Positions 16,146 through 25,429 of a stretch of 64,000 nucleotides of DNA are shown in pieces. Under the pieces are notes generated by a model. The model was not told where the DNA came from. It saw only the letters and a list, made by a program, of their open reading frames with translations, and searched no databases. Every line of letters begins with the position of its first letter. Position 1 is the stretch's first letter. The stretch is from Stagnihabitans lacustris (GTDB lineage Bacteria; Pseudomonadota; Alphaproteobacteria; Rhodobacterales; Rhodobacteraceae). The position numbers and the translations under genes are program-made. The stretch lies in contig NZ_JAPDGS010000002.1 in assembly GCF_025950525.1 (NCBI RefSeq), positions 1 to 64,000 of the forward strand, in the 5' to 3' direction.

Positions 16146-18650
16146 ATGAATGTCTTCGATCTTCTGAACCCCGCCCATCAGCCGGACATTCCGCGCCCGG
16201 AATCCGACGCGCTGGCCCTGTTGCAAACCCGCCTGACCGAGGTCAGCGACGAGATCGCGGCGGGCTCTGCGACCGTGGAGCTTTTGACCAAGGCCGCCAA
16301 CATCCATTCCGCCCGCATGACTGAAGGCCATTCCGCCCGGGCCGAAGCGATCCTGACCCAAAGCCGCGAGGTGATGGAAAGCCTCCGTGACGCCCAGGCC
16401 CAAGGCCAGCTTGCGGGCGATGCCATGGCCTGGATGCGCGACGCGATGGAACGCATGGTCCTGACCGTGGATACCCTGCGCAAGCGCGGCGACATCTTCC
16501 TTGACCACGAGGCGGCGGGCTGCCCCCCGGTGCTGATCTATGACCACGAGGTGGTGATGGATGGCGCCGATCAGCCCTATCCGTCCAACTACATGCTGTT
16601 GCGCATCCTTCCGCCCGAGGGCGTCACGATCGACGACACGCGCCGCCCCTATGTCATCATCGACCCCCGCGCGGGCCATGGTCCGGGGATCGGCGGCTTC
16701 AAGACCGACAGCCAGGTGGGCGTCGCCTTGGCTGCCGGCCACCCGGTCTATTTCGTGGCCTTCCGCCGCGAACCCGAGCCCGGGCAGTTCCTGTCCTATG
16801 TCACCCGTTCCGAGGCGGCCTTTGTCCGCGAGGTGATGCGGCGTCACCCCAAGGCCTCGCGTCCCGTCATCACCGGCAATTGCCAGGGCGGCTGGGCCAC
16901 GCTTTTGCTGGCGGCCACCAATCCCGACCTGACCGGCCCCATCGTGATCAACGGCGCCCCGGTGGCGCCTTGGGCCGGGCGCGTGGGCGAAAACCCGATG
17001 CGCTATAATGCCGGCGTTCTGGGCGGCACCTGGATTCCCATGATGCTGTCGGACATCGGCGGCGGCATCTTTGACGGAGCGCATCTGGTCGGAAACTTTG
17101 AACTGATGAACCCCGGCCGGACCCTCTTTCGCAAGTATACCGACCTGTTTCGTGACATCGACAAGGGCGACGCCAGCTTTCTGGAGTTCGAAAAGTGGTG
17201 GGGCGGGTTCTTCCTTTTGACCGAGGCCGAGATCCGCTGGATCGTCGAACAGCTGTTCGTCGGCAACCGTCTGGTGAAAAACGAAGCCCGGATCGAGCCC
17301 GGCCGCCCCATCGACCTGAAAGCCATCCGCGCGCCGATCATCGTTTTCGCCTCGCATGGTGACAACATCACCCCGCCGCAACAGGCGCTGAACTGGATCG
17401 CCGAGACCTATGCGGATGTCGATGAAATCCGCATCCGCGGCCAACGCATCGTCTATATGCTGCATGATCAGGTCGGCCATCTGGGGATCTTCGTCTCCTC
17501 CCAGATCGCCAAGAAGGAACATTCCGAAGTCGCCTCGACCCTGAAGACCATCGAGGCGCTGGCCCCGGGTCTGTATGAGATGCGCATCGAGGATGTCATC
17601 GAAAAGGACGGCCAGAAGCATTTCACCGTGGGCTTTGCCGACCGCACGCTGGACGATCTGCGCCTGTTGGATGACGGGGCGCAGGATGAACGCCCCTTTG
17701 CCGCCGTGGCCCGTTCGGCCGAGGTTCAGGCCCAGCTTTACGACAGCCTGATCCGTCCCATGGTCAAGTCGCTGGTCACCGAGACCACGGCCGAGATGAC
17801 CCGCGCGCTGCATCCGCAGCGGCTGTCGCGGGCGCTGATGTCCTCGCAGAACCCGATGATGCAGGGGATGGAGGCATGGGCTACCCAAGTCCGCGACCAG
17901 CGGCAAAAGGCCGATGCCGCCAACCCTTTCCTGGCGATGGAATCCCTGTGGGTCAATGCGACCGAACAGGCCATAGACCTGATGCGCGACATGCGCGACA
18001 TGAACCATGAACTCAGCTTTTTCACCATGTGGTCCACGCCCTGGGCCCGCGCCTTTGGCCGCAGCCATGAAACCCGCCGGACGCTGAAAAGCCACGGGGA
18101 ACTCCGCGGCCTGCCCGAGGTCGCGGCAGCCCTGATGACGATCGAGCAGGGTGGCTTCGCCGAGGCCGTCATCCGCATGCTGGTGCTTTTGGCCGAGAAT
18201 CGTGGCCAGGTGCGCCGCGACCGGCTGGAGCGGTCTTCGGCTGTCTTGACCCAGGACGAGCCCTTCCGGTCCTTGGGGGCCGAACGTCGGGCGATGATGA
18301 TCCACCAGCAAACCCTGATCGCGACCTTCGAGCCCGAAAGCGCCGTCGACACTCTGCCGCTGCTGCTGAAACCCGAAGAGCGCGAATTGGCGCTGAAGGT
18401 CGTGCAATTCATCCCCGGCGCGATTTCGGAAATGTCGCCGCGCACGCTGGCCATGCTGCAACGCTTCCATGAGGTCCTGGGCCTGGCCCCCTTGACCGAG
18501 GATGTGATCGCCGACCCGCTGGCGCATCCCGAAGCCTCCGCTGCGCGGGAAACGCCCCCCGAATCCGAGGCCAAACCCGAGGCCAACCCAGAGCCAACAT
18601 CGCAACCCGCGCGTCCCCGCCGTCGCGTTCCCCCCCTTGGCGAGATCTGA
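16146..18650 (+). CDS. DUF3141 PHA-synthase-like alpha/beta-hydrolase protein, 834 aa
   Basis: A DUF3141 family member, distantly related to class III PHA synthases. The N-terminal 120 residues are helical. An alpha/beta-hydrolase core follows, with a lipase-box-like GNCQGGWA whose nucleophile position is Cys246, as in PhaC. A D...H pair is plausible in [11 protein letters not shown] and the downstream DQVGHLGIF. The C-terminal 300 residues are helical and end in a Glu/Pro tail with RPRRR. Cytosolic; no signal peptide. It is tightly linked to fabI upstream and to the MaoC-Pta fusion one base downstream. The family's reaction is not established; acyl-CoA/acyl transfer onto or from a polymer is an inference from PhaC likeness. 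Confidence 0.85.
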   Translation: MNVFDLLNPAHQPDIPRPESDALALLQTRLTEVSDEIAAGSATVELLTKAANIHSARMTEGHSARAEAILTQSREVMESLRDAQAQGQLAGDAMAWMRDAMERMVLTVDTLRKRGDIFLDHEAAGCPPVLIYDHEVVMDGADQPYPSNYMLLRILPPEGVTIDDTRRPYVIIDPRAGHGPGIGGFKTDSQVGVALAAGHPVYFVAFRREPEPGQFLSYVTRSEAAFVREVMRRHPKASRPVITGNCQGGWATLLLAATNPDLTGPIVINGAPVAPWAGRVGENPMRYNAGVLGGTWIPMMLSDIGGGIFDGAHLVGNFELMNPGRTLFRKYTDLFRDIDKGDASFLEFEKWWGGFFLLTEAEIRWIVEQLFVGNRLVKNEARIEPGRPIDLKAIRAPIIVFASHGDNITPPQQALNWIAETYADVDEIRIRGQRIVYMLHDQVGHLGIFVSSQIAKKEHSEVASTLKTIEALAPGLYEMRIEDVIEKDGQKHFTVGFADRTLDDLRLLDDGAQDERPFAAVARSAEVQAQLYDSLIRPMVKSLVTETTAEMTRALHPQRLSRALMSSQNPMMQGMEAWATQVRDQRQKADAANPFLAMESLWVNATEQAIDLMRDMRDMNHELSFFTMWSTPWARAFGRSHETRRTLKSHGELRGLPEVAAALMTIEQGGFAEAVIRMLVLLAENRGQVRRDRLERSSAVLTQDEPFRSLGAERRAMMIHQQTLIATFEPESAVDTLPLLLKPEERELALKVVQFIPGAISEMSPRTLAMLQRFHEVLGLAPLTEDVIADPLAHPEASAARETPPESEAKPEANPEPTSQPARPRRRVPPLGEI

Positions 18651-18651
18651 T

Positions 18652-19995
18652 ATGCGCCTGACCAACCGCACCTTCGACGAGCTTGCGCCCGGTGACGCGG
18701 CAGAGCTTCGCCGCCTTGTCACGCCCGACGACCTTTACGTCTTTGCGGCCTCTTCGGGGAACCTGAACCCGATGGACATCTCGGACAGCCATGCGCGCAT
18801 TGCGCCGGGGATGTTCGTGGCCTCGCTGATCTCGGCGCTTTTGGGCACCGACCTGCCGGGACCGGGGACCTTTTACCGCCGGCAAGAGATGGACTTTCAG
18901 GGTCTGGCCCATGCGGGCGACGAGCTGACCGCCCGCGTCGAGGTGCTGGAGAAGCGCGCCGATGGCACGGTGCGCCTGTCCACCACCGTGCGCCGGCAAG
19001 ACGGCGCGCTGGTGATCTCGGGCGAAGCGCTGGTCATGGCCCCCACCACCAAGTTCGATCAGGACATGGAACTTCCCGGCCTGATCGTCCAGCGCCACCG
19101 CCATTTCGAGGCGCTGGTGGCCCGCGCCAAGGCCCTTGCCCCCTTGCCCACTGCGGTGGTCTGTCCCGACGAGGCCAATTCGCTGGGCGGGGCGCTTTTG
19201 GCGGCGCGCGAAGGCATCATCGCCCCCATCCTGATCGGCAACGCCGCCCGCATCGCCCAGACGGCCACCGAGATCGGCACCGACCTGACCGGGATCGAGA
19301 TCATCGACACGGCCACCGATCAACAGGCCGCAGCCCATGCCTGCGCGCTGGTCCACGAGGGCCGGGCAAGGGCCGTGATGAAGGGCCATCTGCACACCGA
19401 TGACCTGTTGAAACCCATGCTGGACAAGGCCCAGGGCCTGCGCATCGGGCGACGTTTCACCCATGTCTTCGTCATGGATGTGCCGGGTCAGGCCGAACCG
19501 ATCCTTGTATCGGATGCCGCGATCAACATTGCCCCGGACCTCGCCACCAAGGTCGACATTTGCCAAAACGCCATCGACCTGGCGCGTGCCCTGGGCATGG
19601 ACCCGCGCGTGGGCGTGCTCTCGGCGGTGGAAACCGTGAACCCCGCCATCCAATCCTCGATCGACGCGGCTTTGCTGTCCAAGATGGCCGACCGAGGCCA
19701 GATCACCGGCGGCCAGGTCGAAGGACCGCTTGCGATGGACAATGCCGTCGATATGGGGGCCGCGCGCACCAAGGGGCTGAAAGGCTCTGTCGCGGGGCGT
19801 GCCAATATCCTGGTCGTGCCGGGATTGGACGCCGGGAACATGCTGGCCAAGCAGCTGGCCTTCATGTCGCATGCCGAGGGCGCAGGGCTGGTCCTGGGCG
19901 CCCGCGTGCCCGTCATCTTGAACTCACGCTCGGACAGCCCGATGTCGCGCCTGGCCTCTTGCGCGGTGGCAGCCCTTTACGGAGCCGCCAAATGA
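18652..19995 (+). CDS. MaoC (enoyl-CoA hydratase-like) - phosphate acyltransferase fusion
   Basis: Residues 1-135 are a MaoC/hot-dog fold (FAASSGNLNPMD ... VASLISALLGTDLPGPGT). Residues about 150-447 are a phosphate acetyl/butyryltransferase (CPDEANSLGGALLAAREG ... GHLHTDDLLKPML ... GQITGGQVEGPLAMD). The enzyme should make acyl-phosphate from acyl-CoA and feed AckA next door. In the hot-dog domain the hydratase dyad appears lost: the Asp and His of the (R)-hydratase signature SxDxNPxHxD are N37 and D42 here. The hydratase half may therefore only bind substrate. ATG 18652 is used because it directly follows the previous stop; a TTG at 18637 is less likely. The stop overlaps ackA (ATGA). Confidence 0.85.
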   Translation: MRLTNRTFDELAPGDAAELRRLVTPDDLYVFAASSGNLNPMDISDSHARIAPGMFVASLISALLGTDLPGPGTFYRRQEMDFQGLAHAGDELTARVEVLEKRADGTVRLSTTVRRQDGALVISGEALVMAPTTKFDQDMELPGLIVQRHRHFEALVARAKALAPLPTAVVCPDEANSLGGALLAAREGIIAPILIGNAARIAQTATEIGTDLTGIEIIDTATDQQAAAHACALVHEGRARAVMKGHLHTDDLLKPMLDKAQGLRIGRRFTHVFVMDVPGQAEPILVSDAAINIAPDLATKVDICQNAIDLARALGMDPRVGVLSAVETVNPAIQSSIDAALLSKMADRGQITGGQVEGPLAMDNAVDMGAARTKGLKGSVAGRANILVVPGLDAGNMLAKQLAFMSHAEGAGLVLGARVPVILNSRSDSPMSRLASCAVAALYGAAK

Positions 19996-21116
19996 CCCGC
20001 GCTGTCCTGACTTTGAACGCCGGGTCGTCCTCGCTGAAAGTGGCGCTTTACCCCGAGGCGGGGGATATGCCGCTGGCCACGGGCCTGGCCGACCGCATCG
20101 GCCCGGACGGGCATCTGCGGCTAAAGCTGCCCGACCTGCACGAGACACCGCGGATCACCTCTCATGGCGTGGCAATCGAGGCGGTGATCGACGCCCTGAC
20201 CCTGCGCTGGCCGGACCTTGACCTTGTGGCCGTGGGCCACCGCGTCGTCCATGGTGGCTTGCGCGAGACCCATGCGCCCATCACCCCGGACCTGCTGACC
20301 GAGCTGGAGGCGCTTTCGCCCTTCGCCCCCCTGCATCAGCCGCATAACCTGGCGGGCATCCAGGCCGCGATGCAGGCCTTTCCGGGCGTGCCGCAGGTGG
20401 CCTGTTTCGACACGGCCTTTCACCGCACGCACCCCTGGGAGGCCGATACCTTCGCCCTGCCGCGGCGGTTCTATGACCAGGGTGTCCGGCGTTATGGCTT
20501 TCACGGGCTGAGCTATGACTATGTATCCTCGGTTCTGCCCGCGGATCTGACCCGCGTGGTCGTGGCGCATCTGGGCAACGGCGCCTCGATGTGCGCGATC
20601 CGCGACGGGCGGTCCATCGCCTCGACCATGGGGTTTTCCGCGCTGGATGGGCTGCCGATGGGCACAAGGTCGGGGCAGTTGGACCCGGGCGTCCTTTTGT
20701 ATCTGATGGAACAGCAGGCCATGAGCCCGGCCGAGATCAGCGACCTGCTTTACAAGCAATCCGGGCTTCTGGGCCTGTCGGGGATTTCCAACGACATGCG
20801 GGTGCTGGAGGCCTCTGACGCCAAGGAAGCGGCCCAGGCCATCGGCTATTTCACCCTGCGCTGCGCGCGAGAAGTGGCGGGGCTGGCGGCGGCGATGGGG
20901 GGCATAGATGGCTTGGTCTTCTGTGGCGGCATCGGCGAGAACTCGGCCCGCGTCCGGCGGCAAATCTGCGCGGGCCTGGGCTGGATGGGCATCACGCTGG
21001 ACGAGGCGCGAAACCTTGCGCATGGGCCCGAGATCGGGGCCGGAGGCGTGCGTGTCCTTGTCGTGCCGACGAACGAGGAACTTGTGATCGCCAAAGCCGC
21101 AAGAGGTGTCGCATGA
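19992..21116 (+). CDS. ackA: acetate (or short-chain acid) kinase
   Basis: An ASKHA-fold kinase converting acyl-phosphate and ADP to acid and ATP. Family landmarks are LNAGSSSLK (residues 6-14), GHRVVHGG, FDTAFHR, YGFHGLSY, HLGNGAS, GISNDMR, FCGGIGENS and the C-terminal TNEE. Length 374 aa is near the usual 390-400. The start is set by the ATGA overlap with the MaoC-Pta gene, and the stop overlaps atoD in the same way. Pta plus AckA would conserve acyl-CoA energy as ATP; propionyl or butyryl substrates are possible given the neighbours. Confidence 0.92.
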   Translation: MTRAVLTLNAGSSSLKVALYPEAGDMPLATGLADRIGPDGHLRLKLPDLHETPRITSHGVAIEAVIDALTLRWPDLDLVAVGHRVVHGGLRETHAPITPDLLTELEALSPFAPLHQPHNLAGIQAAMQAFPGVPQVACFDTAFHRTHPWEADTFALPRRFYDQGVRRYGFHGLSYDYVSSVLPADLTRVVVAHLGNGASMCAIRDGRSIASTMGFSALDGLPMGTRSGQLDPGVLLYLMEQQAMSPAEISDLLYKQSGLLGLSGISNDMRVLEASDAKEAAQAIGYFTLRCAREVAGLAAAMGGIDGLVFCGGIGENSARVRRQICAGLGWMGITLDEARNLAHGPEIGAGGVRVLVVPTNEELVIAKAARGVA

Positions 21117-21769
21117 AGGGCGCGTTGAAACCACACGAGGCGGCGGCGCTGATCGCGCCGGGGGCCAGCCTGATGATCGGCGGGTTCATGGGCGTGGGCA
21201 CGCCGGAACGGATGATCGACGCGCTGGTGACGCGGGGCGTGGGTGACCTGACCGTCATCGCCAATGACACGGCCATGCCGGGGCGCGGCATCGGCAAACT
21301 GGTCTCGGCGGGTCTGGTGCGCCACTTGATCGTCAGCCATATCGGGCTGAACCCGGAAACCCAGGCCCGGGTGATCGCCGGTGACATCACCTGCGAGTTG
21401 GTTCCGCAAGGCACCCTGGTCGAACGCATCCGCGCGGGCGGCATGGGGCTTGGCGGCGTGCTGACCCCCACGGGGCTTGGCACCGAGGTTCAGGACGGCA
21501 AGCAGGTGGTGACGGTCGAAGGCCGCCCCTTCCTGGTCGAAACGCCCCTGAAGGCCGATTTCGCCCTGATCGCGGCCTGGCAGGCGGATTACGTCGGCAA
21601 CCTGAACTACCTGCTGACCGCGCATAACTTCAATCCGATCATGGCCTTGGCCGGAGCGCGGGTGATTGCCGAGCCGGATGCGATCGTGCCGGTGGGGATG
21701 ATCCCCCCCGATGCGGTCAAGACGCCCGGCGTGCTGGTCGACCACCTTCTGACAGGAGCTTTCGCATGA
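21113..21769 (+). CDS. atoD: 3-oxoacid / acetoacetate CoA-transferase subunit A
   Basis: The alpha subunit of a heterodimeric type I CoA-transferase, 218 aa. It shows the glycine-rich CoA-binding region GASLMIGGFMGVGTPERMI (residues 18-36) and the family segment LVPQGTLVERIRAGG. It activates or deactivates acetoacetate using acetyl-, succinyl- or butyryl-CoA. Its 4-bp overlaps with ackA and atoA indicate one operon. Confidence 0.92.
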   Translation: MKGALKPHEAAALIAPGASLMIGGFMGVGTPERMIDALVTRGVGDLTVIANDTAMPGRGIGKLVSAGLVRHLIVSHIGLNPETQARVIAGDITCELVPQGTLVERIRAGGMGLGGVLTPTGLGTEVQDGKQVVTVEGRPFLVETPLKADFALIAAWQADYVGNLNYLLTAHNFNPIMALAGARVIAEPDAIVPVGMIPPDAVKTPGVLVDHLLTGAFA

Positions 21770-22419
21770 GCGACGCAAAAGACCTGATCGCCGCCCGCGT
21801 GGCGCAGGAAATCAAGCACGGCATGCTGGTGAACCTTGGCATCGGGCTGCCCTCTTTGGTTGCGGGCTTTGTGCCCGAAAGCCTGGGCGTGTTTTTCCAG
21901 GCCGAAAACGGGGTCATCGGCCTTGGCGCCCGCCCGCCCGAAGGGATGCAGGACCGCCACCTGACCGATGCGGGCGGTGGCTTCGTCACCGCCGTTCCAG
22001 GTGCTGCCAGCATCGACAGCGCCATGAGCTTTGGCCTGATCCGCGGCGGGCATCTGGACATGACGGTGCTGGGCGGCTTGCAGGTCGACGCCCTGGGGCG
22101 GCTCGCCAATTGGAAAGTGCCGGGCAAGATGGTGCCGGGCATGGGCGGCGCGATGGACCTTGTCACCGGGGCCGCCCGCGTCATCGTGGCCATGCAGCAT
22201 GCGGCCAAGGGCCAGTCCAAGATCGTGATGGCCTGCACGCTGCCCCTGACCTCGACCCGGCGTGTCGATCTGATCGTCACCGACTTGGCCGTGATCGAAC
22301 CCAGTGACGCGGGCCTGACCCTGCGCGAACGCGCCCCCGGCATCTCGGTGGCGGAAATCCTTGCCGCCACCGAAGCCCCCCTGATCCTGCCCGAAGACAT
22401 CCCGGAAATGAGGCTGTAA
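21766..22419 (+). CDS. atoA: 3-oxoacid / acetoacetate CoA-transferase subunit B
   Basis: The beta subunit, 217 aa, carrying the catalytic Glu47 in FFQAENGVIGLG. Other family marks are VNLGIGLPSLVAGFVP near the start and GGAMDLVTGA in the middle. It pairs with the upstream alpha subunit. The stop is directly followed by the 3-hydroxybutyrate dehydrogenase start with no gap. Confidence 0.93.
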   Translation: MSDAKDLIAARVAQEIKHGMLVNLGIGLPSLVAGFVPESLGVFFQAENGVIGLGARPPEGMQDRHLTDAGGGFVTAVPGAASIDSAMSFGLIRGGHLDMTVLGGLQVDALGRLANWKVPGKMVPGMGGAMDLVTGAARVIVAMQHAAKGQSKIVMACTLPLTSTRRVDLIVTDLAVIEPSDAGLTLRERAPGISVAEILAATEAPLILPEDIPEMRL

Positions 22420-23220
22420 ATGCGCGACTTTACCGACACTTCCGCGTTTCGTGTGGCCGTTGTCACCGGATCGACCTCGGGCATCGGGCTGGCCATCGCC
22501 CGGGCCCTGGCCGAGGCGGGCCATGCCGTCATGCTGAATGGCCTGGGCGACCCGGCGGAAATCACCACCCTGCGCGAGACTCTGCAAACCGAGACCGGCG
22601 CCCCCGTGGCCTTTCACGGCGCCGACATGTCGGACCCCGCGCAGATCGCGGACCTGGTGCAAGCCACCGAAACCGCCTTTGGCCGCGTCGATATCGTGGT
22701 GAACAACGCGGGCATCCAGACCGTGGCGCCAATCGAGGATTTCCCGGTCGACCGCTTTGACCTGATCATGCAGATCAACCTTCATGCCGCCTGGCATCTG
22801 GCCCGCGCGACCTTTGGCGGCATGAAGGCGCGGGGCTGGGGGCGGGTGATCAACGTGGCCTCGGCGCATGGGTTGGTGGCCTCTCCGTTCAAGTCGGCCT
22901 ATGTCATGGCCAAGCACGGGCTGGTCGGCCTGACCAAGACCCTGGCGCTGGAGGGTGCCGAACATGGCATCACGGCCAATGCGATCTGCCCGGGCTATGT
23001 GCTGACCCCCCTGGTCGAACGCCAGATCCCCGAGACCGCCAAGGCGCGTGGCCTGACCGAGGATCAGGTGATCCGCGATGTCCTTCTGGCCGCCCAACCC
23101 ACCCGCAGCTTCGTGCAGCCCGGGCAAGTGGGCGCGCTCGCCGCCTTCCTGTGCTCCCCCGCCGCCGCCCAGATCACCGGAACCGCGCTGCCCATCGACG
23201 GCGGCTGGACCGCGCAATAG
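22420..23220 (+). CDS. bdhA: D-3-hydroxybutyrate dehydrogenase (SDR)
   Basis: An NAD-dependent SDR of 266 aa oxidising (R)-3-hydroxybutyrate, the PHB monomer, to acetoacetate. Motifs are TGSTSGIG near residue 16, NNAGIQ, and YVMAK (catalytic Tyr/Lys). The family-typical segment NAICPGYVLTPLVERQIP is present. Acetoacetate would be activated by the CoA-transferase encoded just before it. SDR specificity is never certain from sequence, but the match and the context agree well. Confidence 0.88.
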   Translation: MRDFTDTSAFRVAVVTGSTSGIGLAIARALAEAGHAVMLNGLGDPAEITTLRETLQTETGAPVAFHGADMSDPAQIADLVQATETAFGRVDIVVNNAGIQTVAPIEDFPVDRFDLIMQINLHAAWHLARATFGGMKARGWGRVINVASAHGLVASPFKSAYVMAKHGLVGLTKTLALEGAEHGITANAICPGYVLTPLVERQIPETAKARGLTEDQVIRDVLLAAQPTRSFVQPGQVGALAAFLCSPAAAQITGTALPIDGGWTAQ

Positions 23221-23226
23221 GAGACC

Positions 23227-24072
23227 ATGATGAAAATCGGCGTGATCGGTGCAGGCACGATGGGCAGCGGCATCGCCCAGGTGGCGGCCCTTGCGGGCTT
23301 CAACGTCTTGGTGCAGGACCTGTCGGAACCCGCACTCGAGCGGGCAACGCGGACCATCGGCGACAGCCTGGCCCGGATGGTCAAGAAGGGCGCGATCGAG
23401 GCCTCCAAGGCCGATGAGGCCCAGGCGCTGATCTCGACCACCACGGTTTTTGACCTGCTGGACGACCGCGACCTGGTGATCGAGGCCATCGTGGAAAAGC
23501 TTGAGGCCAAGGCAGGGCTGATCCGCCGCCTGGATGCGATCTGCCGGGCGGATGCGATCTTTGCCTCCAACACCTCGTCGATTTCGCTGACCGAACTGGC
23601 GGCGGCCTCGGCCCATCCGGGGCGCGTCATCGGGATGCATTTCTTCAACCCCGTGCCCGTGATGCAACTGGTCGAGATCATCCGCGCCCTGCAGACCACC
23701 GACGCGGTGGCGGCCAAGGTGACTGCCCTGACCGAGGCGATGGGCAAGACCCCCCGCGTGTCCAAGGACAGCTATGGGTTCATCGTTAACCGCCTGATGG
23801 CCCCCCAGATCAACGAGGCGATCAACTGCGTCCACGAGGGCCTGGCGACGGTCGCTGACATCGACACGATGATGAAACTGGGCGCCAATCACCCGATGGG
23901 GCCCTTGGCCTTGGCCGACCTGATCGGGCTGGACGTGGTCTTGAACATCATGGAGACGCTGTATCAGGGCTTTGACGATCCGAAATACCGCCCCTCGCCG
24001 CTGTTGAAACAGATGGTCGCGGCCGGCTACCTTGGGCGCAAGACCGGCAAGGGTTTCTCGGAGTATCGCTGA
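23227..24072 (+). CDS. hbd: 3-hydroxybutyryl-CoA dehydrogenase
   Basis: An NAD(P)-dependent L-3-hydroxyacyl-CoA dehydrogenase of 281 aa. The N-terminal Rossmann motif is GVIGAGTMGSGIAQ. FASNTSSISLTELAA and GMHFFNPVPVMQLVEII (catalytic His) are the conserved catalytic blocks. GPLALADLIGLDVVLNIME marks the C-terminal dimer domain. GGAGACC precedes the ATG, and 23230 is an equally good start. It interconverts acetoacetyl-CoA and (S)-3-hydroxybutyryl-CoA. Confidence 0.93.
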   Translation: MMKIGVIGAGTMGSGIAQVAALAGFNVLVQDLSEPALERATRTIGDSLARMVKKGAIEASKADEAQALISTTTVFDLLDDRDLVIEAIVEKLEAKAGLIRRLDAICRADAIFASNTSSISLTELAAASAHPGRVIGMHFFNPVPVMQLVEIIRALQTTDAVAAKVTALTEAMGKTPRVSKDSYGFIVNRLMAPQINEAINCVHEGLATVADIDTMMKLGANHPMGPLALADLIGLDVVLNIMETLYQGFDDPKYRPSPLLKQMVAAGYLGRKTGKGFSEYR

Positions 24073-24073
24073 C

Positions 24074-24907
24074 GTGCCGCATTTTACCCATGAGGGCGCA
24101 AGCCTGGCCTACCGTGACGAGGGTGATGGCCTGCCCCTGCTGGCTTTGGCCGGGCTGACGCGGGATGGGCGGGATTTCGACTACCTGGCCCGCCATCTGC
24201 CTCATGTCCGGCTGATCCGCCTGGACAGCCGGGGACGCGGAGGCTCGGATTGGACCGGGCCTGACACCTATACCGTGGCGCAAGAGGCGCGCGATGCGCT
24301 GGCGCTGCTGGACCACCTTGGGCTGGCCCGTGCGGCGGTGATCGGGTCGTCCCGTGGCGGGCTTTTGGGGCTGGTGATTGCGGCCACCGCGCGCGACAGG
24401 CTTTTGGGCCTCTGCCTGAACGACGTGGGCCCGGTGCTCGAACGCGACGGGCTGTTGCGGATCGGCGCCTATGTCGGCGTGGAGCCTTCGGTGGCGACGC
24501 TGGAGGAGGTGGCCGACCGCATCGCCGCCTCCCAACCCGGCTTTGCCCATGTGCCGCCGATGCGCTGGCAGGAAGAGGCCGTGCGCCACTATACCCAACA
24601 GGCCGATCACGTCGGCCTGACCTATGACCCCGCGTTGCGCCAAGCCTTCGATGCCGCGATGGCCGCGCCCCTTCCCGAACTTTGGCCGCTGTTCGACGCC
24701 TGCGCGGGCCTGCCGCTGGCGGTGATCCATGGCGCGGCCTCGGATGTGCTTTCGGTGCAAACCGTGGCCGAGATGCGCCGCCGTCGCCCTGACCTGATCG
24801 CCGCAGAGATCCCCAACCGCGGCCATATCCCCTTTCTGGACGAACCCGAGGCGCTGGCGGCCATCGGGCTCTGGCTGGACCTTGTTGCGGGCGGGATGCG
24901 CAAGTGA
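24074..24907 (+). CDS. alpha/beta hydrolase
   Basis: A cytosolic alpha/beta-hydrolase of 277 aa, beginning at GTG 24074 one base after the hbd stop. The nucleophile elbow is GSSRGG, an acidic residue lies near HGAASDVLS, and the catalytic His is in NRGHIPFLDEP. The family includes esterases and thioesterases; in this operon a 3-hydroxybutyrate oligomer or acyl-ester hydrolase is reasonable but unproven. It ends the PHB operon, with 58 bp before the next gene's own promoter and operator. Confidence 0.85.
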   Translation: MPHFTHEGASLAYRDEGDGLPLLALAGLTRDGRDFDYLARHLPHVRLIRLDSRGRGGSDWTGPDTYTVAQEARDALALLDHLGLARAAVIGSSRGGLLGLVIAATARDRLLGLCLNDVGPVLERDGLLRIGAYVGVEPSVATLEEVADRIAASQPGFAHVPPMRWQEEAVRHYTQQADHVGLTYDPALRQAFDAAMAAPLPELWPLFDACAGLPLAVIHGAASDVLSVQTVAEMRRRRPDLIAAEIPNRGHIPFLDEPEALAAIGLWLDLVAGGMRK

Positions 24908-24928
24908 CTTGATCAGCGAAGAATTTGC

Positions 24929-24943
24929 ATATACACTGTATAT
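24929..24943. promoter_or_regulatory. 15-bp perfect palindrome, probable operator of the granule cassette
   Basis: ATATACA-C-TGTATAT lies 23 bp before the ATG of the ribbon-helix-helix gene in an otherwise GC-rich region. RHH proteins usually repress their own operon by binding TGTA/TACA-type dyads, so autoregulation is likely. It could also act as a centromere-like site for the ParA system. Confidence 0.6.
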
Positions 24944-24965
24944 ACATTTTCTCCGAGGTGCGCTG

Positions 24966-25343
24966 ATGAGCAAGTCGAAACCCCACGGCAAGGATAAGAA
25001 GAAGGCCGCCCAATTGGTGCTGCGCATTGAAAAGTCAGAACGTGACGCCTTCGTGGCGCTGTGCGAGCGACTGGACACGACGGCAGCCCGCGAAATCCGC
25101 CGCTTTATGCGCGAGATGGTGGCCACCCATGCCGAGGCACCAGAGGCCCCGATCTCTGAAGCTCCGGCGACCGAAGCTCCGGAGCCCGAGGCGGCGCCCG
25201 TCCCGGAGACTGAGGCCGTGGCACCTGCTCCCGCAGCCAAGCGACGCAAGAAGACTGCTGCTGCAGCACCCTCCGATGCGCTGCCAGAACTGCCGCCCGA
25301 AGCCCCTGCCGCTCCCAAGCGCCAGAAGAAGCCCGCCGCCTGA
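24966..25343 (+). CDS. ribbon-helix-helix protein with Ala/Pro/Lys tail (candidate ParA partner)
   Basis: 125 aa. Residues 1-14 are Lys-rich (MSKSKPHGKDKKKA). Residues 15-52 fit a ribbon-helix-helix DNA-binding fold: a beta strand QLVLRIEK, then helices RDAFVALCERLD and TTAAREIRRFMREMV. Residues 57-125 are a low-complexity Ala/Pro/Glu tail with basic clusters (KRRKK, KRQKK), resembling the histone-H1-like tails of PhaF-type granule proteins. It starts 23 bp after the palindrome with CCGAGG nearby as ribosome-binding site. Next come the CHAD gene (86 bp on) and the ParA gene. ParF/ParG-type partition systems pair a ParA with an RHH protein, so a DNA-binding adaptor role is proposed. Confidence 0.7.
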   Translation: MSKSKPHGKDKKKAAQLVLRIEKSERDAFVALCERLDTTAAREIRRFMREMVATHAEAPEAPISEAPATEAPEPEAAPVPETEAVAPAPAAKRRKKTAAAAPSDALPELPPEAPAAPKRQKKPAA

Positions 25344-25429
25344 CCCCGGCGCCTTCGCCTTGATCCCTCTCCGCAGCGCCTCTGGGCGCAGCGCGAAGCC
25401 CTGTTGCCCGATCCCAGCCCGAGACGCCG

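Noticed and set aside
15165..18722. Minus-strand open frame of about 1185 codons opposite fabI and DUF3141
   Set aside because: It lies antisense to two clear families, is rich in Gln/His/Arg/Gly typical of high-GC shadow frames, and has no recognisable domain.
21607..23892. Minus-strand open frame of 761 codons opposite atoA, bdhA and hbd
   Set aside because: Low-complexity His/Gly/Asp composition and three well-supported genes on the other strand.
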